From Cytophagaceae bacterium (GTDB taxonomy: Bacteria; Bacteroidota; Bacteroidia; Cytophagales; Spirosomataceae): a DNA stretch of 48,495 bases. The stretch's first letter is position 1; the number at the start of each line of letters is the position of its first letter. Below are positions 8,101 through 23,100 of the stretch, in pieces. The stretch is taken from assembly GCA_947450865.1 (NCBI GenBank), contig CANFWR010000002.1:1-48495 (forward strand), in the 5' to 3' direction. Below the pieces are notes generated by a model that worked only from the letters and a program-made list of their open reading frames with translations, made no database searches and was not told the origin of the DNA. The position numbers and the translations under genes are program-made.

Positions 8101-11100
8101 CGTCTGGATTCACCGTGATGGTTGCGCCAGTTACCTGCGTAGGTTGACCGAAAGTCGTGCCCGTTGGATTGCTGTCGTTCGTAGCTACATTTCCTGACTT
8201 AGGCACATTCGCAAAAGCAGTCGCCGCGTCGTCAACGACTTGCGGCGCCGTCACCGTAATCACCAAGGTTTCCGTAGGACAATTGCTTGTCTGACCCGGT
8301 GCACACACTGGAATAGTGTAGCTGTAAGTTCCAGCAGCTGTTGCTGTGAATGTGTAGGTTCCGCTAGGACCGACCACAATCGTTGCACCGGTTAGAGTGG
8401 CCGGTTGACCATACGTAGAACCAATAGGAATAACATCATTCGTGGAAACATTTCCGGTCTTAGCCACGTTTGCAAACGCACTCGCCGTATCATCAACTGG
8501 CGCAGGCGCAGTCACCGTTATCACTAACGTCTGCGTAGGACAGCTCACTGTCTGACCTGGTGCACACACTGGAATCGTGTAGGTATACGTTCCTGCAGCT
8601 GTCGCTGTGAACGTATAAGTTCCGCTAGGGCCGACCTCGATGGTTGCGCCGGTTAAGGCCGCTGGTTGACCATAGGTAGATCCTGCAGGGTTCGTGTCAT
8701 TCGTAGACAAATCACCCGCCTTAGCCACGTTAGCAAACGCACTCGCTGTGTCGTTTACTAGTGTCGGCGCGGTCACCGTTATCACTAACGTCTGCGTAGG
8801 ACAGCTCACTGTCTGACCTGGTGCACACACTGGAATCGTGTAGGTATACGTTCCTGCAGCTGTCGCTGTAAAAGTATATGTTCCAGAAGGACCTACCTGA
8901 ATCGTCGCACCCGTTAAGGCAGCTGGCTGACCGTACGTAGAACCGGTAGGAATCACGTCGTTCGTCGAAACATTTCCTGACTTAGGTACGTTCGCGAAAG
9001 CAGATACTGCATCATCCACTGGCATAGGCGCAGTCACTGTAATCACCAACGTCTCCGTAGGACAATTCACAGTCTGACCTGGTGCACACACTGGAATGGT
9101 ATATGTGTAAGTTCCGGCCACTGTAGCTGTGAACGTGTAGGTTCCACTAGGCCCCACTACAATAGTAGCACCCGTTAATGCAGCCGGTTGACCGTAAGTT
9201 GTGCCCACACGAACCACATCGTTCGTCGAAACATTTCCACTAACTGGAACATTCGCAAAACCGGATGCCGTGTCATCTACTAAAACTGGCGCTGGATCCA
9301 CTAAAATGTGAAGCGTCGCTTTCGAGCAGATATTGCCAGTCGTGCACGCTTGGTACACGATATCGACTGGGCCACTAAATCCGGCTGTAGGGGTAAATGT
9401 ATAGCTTCCATCGGCCGCTAAAGTAAACGTTCCTTGCGCAGACGTAGGACCACTAACAAGTGAAGCCGTTAAACTAGCACCGGCCGTATTACTATCATTC
9501 GCAAGGACGCTGCCGGTTACGGAGACGCCTGGAGGAGTTTTGGCAAAATCATCATTCGCCGTTGTACTAGGAAGCGCGTTCGCCGGAGTAACTGTGTAAG
9601 AAACGGAAGCTGTTTGGCATAAAGCTGGGGACGAATTATCACATACTTGATAAGTCAACACATCCGTACCCACAAATCCCGGAGCCGGCGTGTACGTGAT
9701 CGTTCCGTCGGAATTAACGACCACCGTTCCATTCGTAGGCTGAACCGTAATCGCAACGGAAGAAGGAACCAGTGAGGTTCCGCCATTCGCCGATTTATCA
9801 TTTGCTAAGACATTTGTCGTGGTCGAACCTCCCGCCGGAAGAGTCGCTACGTCATTATTGGCGACTGGTAAATTCGTCGCTGACAATGGGTCGATAACGG
9901 TAATTTCCAAAGGCGTGGTAGGGCAGTTCGTGGTTTGGCCTGGTGGACAAACTGGAACATCATACACATATTTGCCTGGAACGGTTCCTGTGAAGGTGTA
10001 TGTCCCATCTGGATTTACCACTAAAGTGGCCCCCGCTTGAGCGGCTGGTTGACTGTAGGTCGTACCTGCAGGAACCACATCGTTCGTTCCTAATTTTCCA
10101 GCTACTGGAACATTCAGATCCGTGACATTGAAATCAGGGGTTACAACAGGCGCTGGATCCACTAAAATGTGAAGCGTCGCTTTCGAGCAAACTCCCGCAC
10201 TGGTACAGGCTTGGTAAACGACGTCCACTGGACCTGAGAATCCCGGTGCAGGCGTAAACGTATACGTTCCATTGGCTGCTAGGGTAAACGTACCTTGTGC
10301 GGACGTAGGTCCCGTCACCAGACTTGCCGTCAGCGCTGAAGCTGCGGTATTTTTATCGTTCGCGAGAACACCTCCGGTGACAGGGGCGCCAGGAGAAGTT
10401 TTGGCAAAATCATCATTCGCTGTCGTGCTCGCTGAAACAGAGGCTGGAGTTACCGTGTAAGAAACGGTCGCCGTCTGGCAATTCGCTGGTGTCGCATTAT
10501 CGCAAACGGTGTAGGTTAACACATCAGTGCCCACATAACCTGCCGTAGGAGAATAAGTCAACGCACCCGTGACTAGGTCCACAGAAACGGTTCCATGTAC
10601 AGGTTGAACTGCAATGGCAACCGAAGATGCCACGAGCGAAGTCCCAGGATTCGCCGCCTTATCATTTGCTAACACATTCGTCGTCGTAGAACCACCCGTA
10701 GGAAGTTTCGCCACATCGTTATTTGCGACTGGTAAATTGGTCGCAGACGTAGGATCGATGACGGAAATTTCCAAAGGTGTGGTTGGGCAATTCGTTGTTT
10801 GGCCTGGAGGGCAAACCGGAACATTGTAGACGTATTTACCAGGAACCGTTCCCGTAAAGGTGTAGCTTCCATCTGGATTTACCACCAGTGTCGCACCTGA
10901 TTGAGCCGCCGGTTGACCGTAGGTTGTGCCTTCCGGAACCACATCATTCGTCCCTAATTTTCCAGCGACCGGAACATTTAAATCCGTCGCATTGAAATCA
11001 GGCGTCACGACAGGCGCTGGATCCACCAAAATGTGAAGCGTTGCCGTTTCACAAACACTTCCTGCACAAGCTGTATAAACGATATCGACCGTTCCAGAGT

Positions 11101-14100
11101 AACCTGGAGCTGGCGTGAAGGTGAAGCTTCCGTTCGCGTTTAAGGTGAAGACTCCTTGAGAGGCAGATGGGCCACTGACTACGGTCGCAGATAAGGTGCC
11201 GCCCGCAGAATTCGTGTCGTTCGTTAAGACATTTCCAGTTACAGAATTCGTTCCGTTTGGACTGCCGGAAACAGAAGTGTAATCATCCACCGCCGTCGTA
11301 TGTGCAGGAGCAGTTGGAGCAGAGACGGTGAAGTAAACGACCGCTGTTTGGCATAAGGGTGGAACCGAAGTATCACACACCTGATATGTCACTTGATCCG
11401 TTCCTACGTATCCTGCCGCTGGCGTAAACGTGATCGTTCCATCGCTGTTCACCACCACAGAACCGTGCGCCGGATTCGAAGTAATCGTCACCGAAGCTGG
11501 ATTTAAACTGCCTCCTGGATTACCCTCCGCATCATTCGCTAAAATATTCACAACAGATGGAACACCAGAAGTTACCGATGCGATGTCATTATTTGCCACC
11601 GGTCTATCCGTCGCTGGTATCGGATCTAGCACGGTAATTTCCAAAGGCGTCGTAGGGCAATTCGTCGTTTGACCTGGCGCGCAAACTGGAATATTAAACA
11701 CATATTTACCCGGAATAGAGCTGGTAAAAGTATACGTTCCACTTGCACTAACGGTAATTGTAGCGCCTGCAATAGGAGACGGCTGACCATAGGTTGAACC
11801 TGTAGGTACTAAATCATTCGAGTTTAAATTGCCACTTACCGGTACATTGGTATTCGTTGCATTAATGTCAGGTGTCAAGCTAGTCGTAGATATGGCCAAA
11901 GTCCGAGCCGGCCCACTGCACGTCGCGCTATTCGCTACCACACTAATTGAACCTGAGTTTTGGTCTACCCGAACCACTAAGGTATTCGTCGTCGACACGC
12001 CTGACCAGCCTCCCGGAACCGTCCACGTATAAGACGTCGCGCCTGCAACTGGCGACACAGAATAAGTATTTAGGCTATTTAATCCTACCGCAATTGGTCC
12101 AGAAATCGCAGCCGGTTGAGCTGGAACGGTTAAGGCCGCTCCTACCGTCGCACTCGTCGCTGGGCCTGCACAGTCTGCTGTCGTTTTCACAGTCACACTG
12201 TGATTACCTGAAGCGACTCCGGTGAATACCGGTGACACTTGGTAAGCACCACCATCTAAACTGTAGCGGTAATTCGCGCCTAAAGGTGCGGTCACCGAAA
12301 TCGTTCCCGTACTCACTGAACAAGTCGGATCTGTCACCACCAAAGTAGGTGCCACTGGCAAGGCATTGAACGTAATTGCCGTAGGTGTCGCCGTCGTGCT
12401 GCATCCGTTCGCATCCGTTACTAACAATCCATAAGTTCCAGCAATGCCAGTTGTATAGGTCGACAAGGTCGCTCCCGGAATGTTGTTTCCTCCTACCAGT
12501 GACCATTGATAGGTAAAGCTAGGTGTTCCCGTTGCCACAGCCGTCAAGGTCGTCGTACCGCCTACACAAGCCGCTGCAGAAGCCGTTACGCTTACAGCTG
12601 GAGGCGTGAATTGAGTTATAATAATCGGGCATGAAATCGACACAGTCGATCCTTCTGTCACTTTCAAATGGTATTGTCCCGCGGCCGTTGCCGTGTAAGA
12701 CAAGGTATTGCTTGTTCCCGTGGCGTTCGACCAAGTCGTTCCATCTGCGGAGAACTCCCACTGATATACCGGATTAGTGAAGCCAGTATTTATGCCTGAA
12801 ATCACCGTCGATCCTCCTACACAAATCGCCGTATTCGCTGCATTAACAGATGGCGCCGAAATGATTTTTGTGAATGGCGAAGTCGATGAACAGCCGTTAT
12901 TCGTAATCACCACTTCATAATTTCCGGCTTGCGTCGCGTTATAGGTTGCTGATGTGCCACCTACATTTATCGCATTGCCATTCAAGTACCATTGGTAGGT
13001 ATTTCCGTTCGCGGTTGCTGCGTTCAAGGCCGTCAATACGATTGTCGAATTCGTGCAATTGTTAAATGCTAATTGAGCCCCTTCAGAGATCGAAGCCACA
13101 GGCATCGCTTGGAAAGTCACCACTTCTGGCAGACTCGCGATTCCAGTACAACCTTGTGCATTGGTTACAATAACGGTATAGCTTCCGGATGCCAAAGGCT
13201 GGAAGGTTTGCTGAACCGCACCCGAAATTAACACGCCGTCTTTGTACCATTGGTTTCCTGTCGTTGCGCTGCTTGTTAATGTCACCGCGGTGCCTGCGCA
13301 CACCCTGCCACTTGCGGAAGAAGCAATCGCTGCTTGCGCTGGAATAGCTGGAGCCGCATTGATCACCGAAACGCTAGCCGCACTTACGCAACCGCCCGCT
13401 GATTGAACAGTGACATTGTAGCTACCTGGATTCACGTTCGTGAAAATTGGACTCGATTGATACGATACGCCATCAATCGAATAGGTATCCGAATTGTTCA
13501 CAACCGACACTGTAATCGTTCCTTTGCGATTCGTACAGGTAGGCTGCGTTTCGGCAGCTACTGGGGCTAAAGGAGGCACAGGGGCCGCATTAATCACAAC
13601 CGTCGCCGGTGCAGAAATACATCCATCGGCATTTTTCGCCGTCACATTATAGGTTCCTGCTGGCAACGGACTGAAGGTTGTAGATGATGCATACGTTAAT
13701 CCATCCGCGCTATACGTATACCCAGTTCCTAGCGGGGCTGTGACTAAAATACTACCAAAAGTATTCGTACAAGTCGGTTGCGTACTCGCCGCCGCTACTA
13801 CAGTAGATGGTAAATCATTTACCTTCACCGTGATCAAAGCGCGATCGGATTCGACGCCGTTCACGGTTTGGGAAACATAGTAATTTGTGCTTCCTACTGT
13901 TCCAGTCGATGGTGTAGGAGCCGTAGAAGCACCTGTGCCTCCGCTCGCTACCGTGTAATAGAGTATGGAGGTTCCCGTCGCGGTTAAGGCAATCGCAGGT
14001 GCATTTTTACAATAGGCAATCGTATTTCCATTAATGCCAAAGTTCGTACTAATCGCTGGCGCCACCGGTTTCACCGTTACCGTGTATGGAACGAGGGCGC

Positions 14101-17100
14101 TCTCGATGCCGTTGATGCTTTGGGAAACATAATACGTATAAACTCCTGGCGTCGTAGGCGTGGTCTGAGACGTAGTGGAGGCAGTTCCGGAGGCATTTGA
14201 AGTATAGAAATTTAACGTCGCACCGTTTGCTGGAGTAATTAAAGCTGTCGTGTTTGAAGCAATGTTCGAAGGAGTAGAACCAGTCACAAACGTCACGTTC
14301 GACGCCACTGGAGGATTCGTTACCCCCGTGATCGTCACGACTAAAGTAGACGCCGGACTCGTACAAGAACCGATCACCGCCTGAACGCTGATCACGCCGC
14401 CGGAAGTTCCTACCGTAGCGGAAATCGAATTCGTTGTGGATGTTCCCGACCAGCCAGTAGGCAAGGTCCAAGCATAGGCCGTGGCCGCCACATCGTTCGT
14501 CACGCTATAGGTTTGTGACGCCGCAGCTAACGGAGCTGAAACTCCAGCAATCGCACTCGGCGTGCTAGGCGTAGGATTTACTGTTACGTTGATCGCAATG
14601 CGATCAGATTCGGCACCTCCTACGGTTTGAGTTACATAATAAGAGGTCACGGTTGCGGTACCTGTCGAAGGCGTAGGCGCCGTCGTCACTCCAGAGCCTC
14701 CGCTCGCTGCGGTATACCATTTTAAGTCGGTTCCCGTCGCGGTTAAAGCTGGAGCTGATGCGTTTTGGCAATAGGTTACATCCGCAACCAACGGTGCCAA
14801 AGGCTTAATCGTAATCGTGTAAGGCACTAGATTACTCTCTACCCCATTGATTGTTTGCGATACATAATAGGTGTAAACACCTGCCGTGCTAGGCATCGAT
14901 TGCGAAGCCGCAGAAGCGCCGGAAGCAGACGAATAGAAGTTCAAGGTCGCCCCATTTGCCGCAGTCGCTCGATCCGAAGTGTTCGCCGGAATTGCCGGAT
15001 CTCCAATCGTATAGGTCGCATTCGTTGTCGTAGGATCTGGCGTGATAAATGGCTGTGCCGTAATCACCTGCGTGCTTCTGGCCACACTAGGACAACCCGT
15101 TGCATCCGTCGCCACAACCGTCACATAGCCTGTTCCGGCGCGGTCGATGTTCGCTGAAATGCTATTCGTCGTAGTTGTGCCCGACATAAACGATGGTAAG
15201 GTCCACACATACGTCGTGTTCGCTACCGAAGTCACCGAATAGGTTTCAGATGACAAGGCTGTCACCGAAGTGGCACCAGAAATTACGCTCGTTTGCGGAG
15301 TCGCTGCGTTCACGGTTACGGTGATGCCTGCGCGAGCAGATTCGACGCCGTTCACTGTTTGAGAGACGTAATAGGTCGTAGTTCCCACGCCCGAGGTTAC
15401 AGGAGTAGTGGCTGTCGTCGAAGAAATGCCTCCAGAAGCAGCCGTTCCGTACCAGTTTAGAATACCTCCGATTGCCGGGTTAGCGGTCAAAGCAATGGCG
15501 CTTGCGTTTTGGCAATAAGCTAAGTCTGCTACGGAAGGTGCTAAAGGTTTCACTGTCACATTCGTCGCTAATCGCGGCGAGCTCGAACAGAAACTGCTGT
15601 TCGCATCGTATTGATCCACATAATAAGTCGTCACCCCTGCCACCGCGGTAGATGGAATCACCGGCGAAGCTAAGGCCACACCACCCGTCGCATTCGCATA
15701 CCAACGGATGCTGTAAGCAGGAACCGTTGTGGACGCATTTAAAGGCACCGCGAAGTCCCCTACCGTATAAGTAGGCGCACTCGCAGCTGTTAAGGTAGGT
15801 TGCGCTACTGAAGTTACCGTTAAAGTAAAGGCCAAAGAAGCCGGGCTATAACAGCCCGCCGTCGCATTTTTCGCGTATAAATAATACGTGCCAGCCGTAG
15901 AAACCGCCGATGGATTTCCCACCAGCGTCGAGTTCGTCGGATTAGACGAAGTCGTGTGCCATTCGTACAGAATTCCTGCCAAAGCGACCGGCTTGTACAA
16001 GGTCAAATCCGCTGTGGTATTCACACAAATATTCGCCGATGTCGCCGTCAAATTAGGCGCCGCAGGTGGGCTCACAATCGTCACTGTCGTGGCCACGGAA
16101 CTGTTCGCACAGGTCGTCGAACCATTCGAAACTGAGAAACTATAATCGCCAACCGTGGTAGCAGAATACGTTCCCGCCGTTGCTCCAGCAATTAAACTAC
16201 CGTTTTTATACCAAGCAAAGGTAGGGCTCAATGCATTCGAAGTCGCGGTTAAGGTAACCGTGGTACCTGCACAAACTGCTGCAGATGAACTGCTCGTTAT
16301 AGTGGCGGTAGGGAGAGGATTGACAGTAACTTGTGTTGCTGTCGTCGTATTAGGGACATTGATCACTACCCCGTTCAAGGTAAATTGTGCCGCATAAGAT
16401 CCAGAAGTAGTGGCAGTATACGTTAAGCCTGTTCCTACTACCGTGGTTCCATTTTTTAACCATTGAACTCCATCTGCCCCAGAAGCCATTGTCGTAGTTA
16501 ATACCACATTTCCTCCTTCACAGAAAGTCGTAGCTCCGTTTGCTTGTGCACTTGGAAGACTCGAAATGGCAATCGCCGTACTCGTCGCAAAACAAGAGGC
16601 TGCGTTTGTGGCTTTGACTGTATAAGATCCCGTTGCGATCACCGTATACACATTCGAATTCGCTGCATTTAAGTCCGTCCCATCTTTGTACCAAGTATAA
16701 GTATACGTTCCCGCTGGGCTCGCGGTGGCTGTTAATTGTTCCGAACCACCTGCTAATGTCAAGGTCGTTCCCTCCGCAATACTCACCGTAGGCAAGGCCG
16801 AAATCGTTACAGTCGAAGTCGCAGAACCTGCCGCACAATACCCTACTGAGCTCGCTTGAACACTGTAATTTCCAGAAAGGGTCGGGTTAAAGCTCGCGCC
16901 TGTCGCACCGCCTATCGCGGATCCGTTTAGGTACCATTGGAAGGCAGGAGAACCTGATGCAGAAGCCGTTAAAGTTACGGGAGTTCCCGCACATACCGTC
17001 ACATTGCCTCCGCTGATGGTCGGCGTAGCTAAAGTTGGGTTAAGCACTGCAACCGTACTCGTTACAGATCCACAAGAACCGCTGGAAACAATGACTTGGT

Positions 17101-20100
17101 ATTCATAATTAGTGTCCGCTGAAGGCGCTGAAGTTAATACCAAAGTCGCCGAATTCACATTCGTATAAATGCCTGCATCTAGCGAAGTCGTCACGTTAGT
17201 CCAAGCACCCACACTCGACGTTCTACGTTGCCACTGATACGTCAAATTCGTACCCGTCGCCACCACGCTGAAACTCGTTCCGGTGCTCGTACACAAGGTA
17301 CTGTTGCTCGGTTGTGTTACGATCACTGGCGGACCTGTGACCGTTAACATATCCACATTTGAGTAGTTTGAACACACCCCGTTTGTTGTTACAATGCGGT
17401 AACGATACCCGTTTAAGCCAGTTGTTACAGCTGATAAAGTCAGCGTACCCGTGGTATAATTCGAGTAGGTAATGCCGTCCAAAGAAGCCGCCACATCTAC
17501 CCACGTATTTCCTCCATCCGTACTGCGCTGCCATTTCGTAGACGTCGCACCGGCCGTTCCAGAAACAACCGTTCCCGTCAAAGTAAACGAAGTGTTAGAC
17601 GCACATGTCGTGTAATCTGGAATCGTGTATTTCGTATTATTCGTTACCGTTAAAGTACCTGCTAAGGAAGTAGCCGTTGCGCCGCTGGCATCCGTCGCCA
17701 CTACAGTGTATGCTCCCGCATCAGCTAATTGAGCGTTCGTTAAGTCCAAAGTCGCCGAAGTCGCACCCAGTATGTTCGTGCCATTTTTCTTCCATTGGTA
17801 AGTAACAACGTTTGTTCCTGTTTTAGTCACAGAGAAGGCTACGTTTCCATCCAAACAAATCGTCGATGAAGCCGGGTTCGTGAGAACGGTGGCGTTCACG
17901 GTGTTGCTGGTTACACTTTGGCAAGAATTAACTAAGCCCACTATACAATAATAATTACCTGCATTCGACGTCGATGCGGCATTTGCAACCGTGAACGAAG
18001 CGCTCGTCGCAGCTGAAACAGCCACACCATCTTTGTACCATTGATAGGTCAAGGTCTTGCCCGTAGGAGGCGTCGCAGTAACCGAAAGAACTAAACTAGC
18101 ACCCACAAACACCGTTTTATTCACCGGCTGAGCCGTAATCGTAGGCGGCGTCGTATCCGCCAACAAAGCATTTGCAGTATAGTAAGAGGTATACGAAGTC
18201 ACCCCTGACTCTGTCGAAGTCTCAATTCCATCCGCTAAACCATTATTTCCATAAGGGCCATTCGCCACCGCGTTTTGTGTCAAAGTCGTCGATGTTACTG
18301 CGCCTCCTGTTCCGTTTTTCACAGAGCCAGATGTCAAGGTTCCTGTCACTCCAGATTCTTTGGCATCCGGACATCCATCGCCATCAGAGTCAAGATCAAG
18401 ACGGTTTGGGATTCCATCGCTATCGGTATCTATATCAACTCCACAGGCCAAAAATATTTTTAAATCTGAATAAGGATCTCCTACTAATAATTTAAACGTG
18501 ATTGATGTTAGGCTTGAAGTTGTGATTAACCAATCTTCTGAATTATTATCTGAAGTTGCTTTTGGGGTAAAATTAATCGCGCCTCCTGAATTTGAATTAA
18601 GGGTTACGTAAGAATTTGGATCCTTTATTGAAAATGTTCCTCCAGCTGAACTAATTTCCCAACGATCACCCGTATTAAATGCAACAGTTGCATTATCACT
18701 ATGTTTGATACTAAGTTTTATCGGTTTATTAAATGTTAATGTTGCGGTTGTATTATTACTTAAAGCCAAGTTCCCATTATTATCTGATCCACTAACTTTT
18801 GCAACAGAACTTAATTGACTAACAGTATATCCACCACCCAAGTTGATTGTTTGGGAAGTTGTTCCAATGGACGAAAAATCTAAATTTCTACAAATCTGTT
18901 GTTCATCCGTATCCAATATCCCGTCATTATCATCATCTAAATCGATTGTATTAGGAACGCCATCCCCATCTGTATCCAAACATGCATTTACCGTTGCATC
19001 CGTTGCATTATTATAAGTGTAAGAACCAATGTATAATCCACTTTCATTTGCCGTTTCTAATCCATTCGCAAACCCATTTGCGCCGTAAGGAGAAGGGATG
19101 ATACTCGATGTAAATTTAGCAGTAGGTAATACTCCTGAGGTAGAAATAGCGGTAGTTCCTGCCTCCACTGCATCTGAACAACCATCGCCATCAGAGTCAA
19201 CATCTAAGTAGTTAGGAGTGCCGTCACTATCTGTATCAAGAGTGGTACAGTTTTGGTAACTTGCACCATTCATAGTGAAGCCAACTTCGTACCAAAACTG
19301 ATTTCCTCCAGCATAAGTCAAAGAGGTGCGTGTATCTAATCCTAATGTTATTGTAGTAGTAGTACCAATAGCTGTAAAAGTTACAGAGCGAACACCTGAG
19401 CCATTTAGATAAGTGGAACCTAATACAAAACCTGAAGTTGCATCAACCCCTTTTAAGTAAGGTTTAATTCCTTCTGCATCCACAAAGCTACTCATCAAGT
19501 TAACGGAGAATGTATAGGTCACACCTGGGATGGTGGTAAAGTTCTTATACATTTTACCACAAAGTTGAGTGGTAGCACTACTATTGACAGACCCTTGGAA
19601 ATCAAAATAAGGAATGCCACCTGTAAGACCCATGTAATCGAAATTCGAAATGATATTTACCGCAGGCGAAGGATCATAATCAAAACCGGTCCACCCAGAA
19701 CAATGACTCGTTATTCCATAAGCCAATGGGGCTGCTAGACATGTTGCATTGGTTACAATTGGAGTACATGACATTTCTGATAGATCTACTATTCCATCAT
19801 TATCATCATCAATATCATCTAAATTGGAAACGCCATCTCCATCAGTATCTAAACAAGCGTTTAAAGATGATAATACAGCTCTGATATATTTATAAGTACC
19901 ACTGTATATACCGCTTTCAGTCGATGTTTCTAAATTATTTGCAAATCCATTTGCCCCCGTAGTTGTTGCATTTAAAAAGCTTGTAGCGCTGTAAGCGATT
20001 GTTCCAAATGCTGCTGTTCCTTCTTCAATGGCATCAGGGCAAGAATCCCCATCCGAATCTAAATCCAAATGATTTAATTTACCATCCCCGTCGATATCAT

Positions 20101-23100
20101 TTGTACATCCTGCAATTGGCATAGGTGCCGTAGATGAAACAACATTAAAGGAAGCATTAAGCACTCCTCCATAATAACAGGTTCCTGCTACACCTAGTAT
20201 TCGGTAATATTTAAACTTAGATGAAGTAGCTAAACTATTGGTAACTGTAAATACGCCTGTAGTAGCAGTTGAAGCAACAGCTGCTGATAAATCAGACCAA
20301 ACTACATTGTCAATCGAGCCTTGTAATTTAAATGTATTGGTAGAAGGATTTGAGAGTGCCCAAGTAGTCAAATTAAAAGACATGCCCGTGATAGCAATAT
20401 TTGTCTTAGCTGTAAATTTAAAAACCTCTTTACCTACCCAGTTTTGACCAGTTGCAAACGCAGAAGCAGTAGTTAAACTTTCATCAATTGCATAATCAAT
20501 ATTATATGTTGAGTACTGGAGTAATTCTGAACTAATTGCAATTGGTTTCGCAAATTCTGCAACTGGCGTAAAACAAGCTGGAGATTCTATGATGTCAAGA
20601 ATACCATCATTATCATCATCTAAATCAACAATATCTTTAACCCCATCATTATCCGAATCCGAACAAGCATTTAACGTATTAGTAAGCGCATATTCCGTAT
20701 AAAAGGATGGATAATTTATTGTTCCTGCAGTTGTTCCTTCATAAGTATTCAATAATCCGTTCAAATTATTATCAGTGCCTGTTGGATAAACTGAAGTACT
20801 CGTTGCAGATGTTGAACTCCCCGCTTCAATAGCGTCACTACACCCATCGCCATCAGAATCTAAATCTAAACGATTAGGTATGCCATCTCCATCTATATCT
20901 GAGATACAATTTGCCTCTTTAAAATAAATTTCTGTTGCCCAACCTGCACCTGCTGCACCCGAAATACCAAAAATCCGGTAGTATTTATATGCCCTCCGAT
21001 TGCTTGCGAAATTCGCAATATTGGAATTATTAGTGGATAATCCCCCGCTGGTAGAAGTTGCAACATTGTTATAAGTCAAAGTTTCTGAAACATCTGTCCA
21101 ATTTGTATTATCGCTACTTCCCTGAATTTTATAGGTAGAACTTAAAGAGAATAAATATTGATTAAGGTAATGCCCTATTTCTAAATAGGTTAACGCTTTA
21201 GGAGTGGGGAATTCAAAATTAAACCAAGGACTATTGTTTAATGTACCCGTTGGTGTACTTGTCACATATACATTATTGTCTACCCCATCAATTAAATTAG
21301 CAATTGTATTAGCATTAAAGGTATAATTAATGGTCGAAGGCTTAGTAATGATTAGACCCGTTTTGCTTGTGGTAATGGTATTACAATTTTCCTCTAATGT
21401 ATCAAGGACTCCATCATTATCATCATCTAAATCCTTAACATCCACAACACCGTCATTATCTGTATCTAAACAACCACTCATTGTCGCATCCGTTACATAA
21501 TCGTAAGTATAGGTTCCCGAATATAAGCCAGACTCAGAGGCAGTTTCCACACCATTTGCAAAACCATTAGCGCCAAATGTTCCCGAAATAACAGCACTTG
21601 CAATATTTGTGGTACTAGTTGCGCCCCCCACTTTATTTACTACTGAAGCTGTTATTAAAGTGGTTGTAATTCCAGCCTCTCTCGTATCTGGACAGCCATC
21701 GCCATCAGAATCTAAATCTAAGTGATTGGGAATCCCATCTAAATCGGTATCTATATTAGTACAGTTTAATTCTACCGGATTTTTTGCATCCGTTAAAACA
21801 ATATCAGTCAAAGAAGACGCTCGATATGAACTAATTGCTAATTTATAATCTGAAACCGTTCCTTGAAATGCCTTCTGAACAACACCGTTTATAGCTGCCT
21901 TGACATATCCTATAGAAGATATATCTATACTTAATACATCTGTTGGCAAGATGGCAATTGGGCCAAAGTCCCAAGATGTTGTAAAATAACCATAGGTATT
22001 GGTTGTTTGCGGATAAAATTTATACCCTGCATCATTCCAGCTTACTGGTGTTTGCGCATTTGCTGCTGGTAGTAAGCCCACCATTTCATAGCCAGTCGTA
22101 GAAGCATGTTTGAACTTTAATGAAATAGGTAGTTTTAAGTTCTGAAACGAGTAAGATGTTTTCCAAACATCGCCACCATCCGTAGTTAATGAATTACTTG
22201 TATTGGCTGTTATCGAAGATCCCGTAAAAGTTAATTTGCCTAAATCTATTCCGGTTGATATGCAATTGGTTTGTTCAGTAGTATCCAAAATACCATCATT
22301 GTCATCGTCTAAATCAAATACATCCGCAACGCCGTCGCCGTCCGTATCAGTACAACCATTTACGGTGGCATTCGTCGCATATTTATACAGATAGGAGAAT
22401 GAATAAATTCCGGATTCAGTGGTGGTTTCTAAACTATTTGCAAAACCATTAGTCCCATAAGACCCTTGAGCGATTGCATTACTAACAGTTGAACTAGTTA
22501 ATACGCCATTCGCCTTGTTTTGTATACTTCCTGAGAGTAACGTTCCTTTCACATTTGATTCTTTGGCATCAGGACAACCGTCACCATCGGTATCTAAATC
22601 CAAACGATTTGGAATCCCATCACCATCGATGTCTGGATTACAAGAGGCAGCAATATTATCAGAATAATCCGTCCCTCTTTCAAAGGGATTAAACACATAA
22701 ACTGCTCTATTAGAAGAAGTCCCATCTGCAAAGGCGCCAGCCACATTGTGACCCACATTTCCTATCTCCCCATCATCATTTAACATTGGTGTTAGGTGGC
22801 CCCCATTTTCTATGACATAAATAACATCTGTGTCTACAATACCATTAGGCACTCCAGGCACTAATGCACTCACATTTCCTAGGCCAATCATATTTTGCGC
22901 ACCAGCAGATCCCCATGATAAAGGTTTTCCCGTATTTAAAATAACGGAAGCTGAGGTATACTGATCTGTGGAATTTTGGGCACTTAAATATTCTACATTT
23001 TGAAGAACCCCTACTCCATTTTGACCTTTCACATTTACCCAAGAAGTAGAGTTAGTAGTACTATTCTGTCCTAAAATACCTTCAGAACCAGATCCCAATG

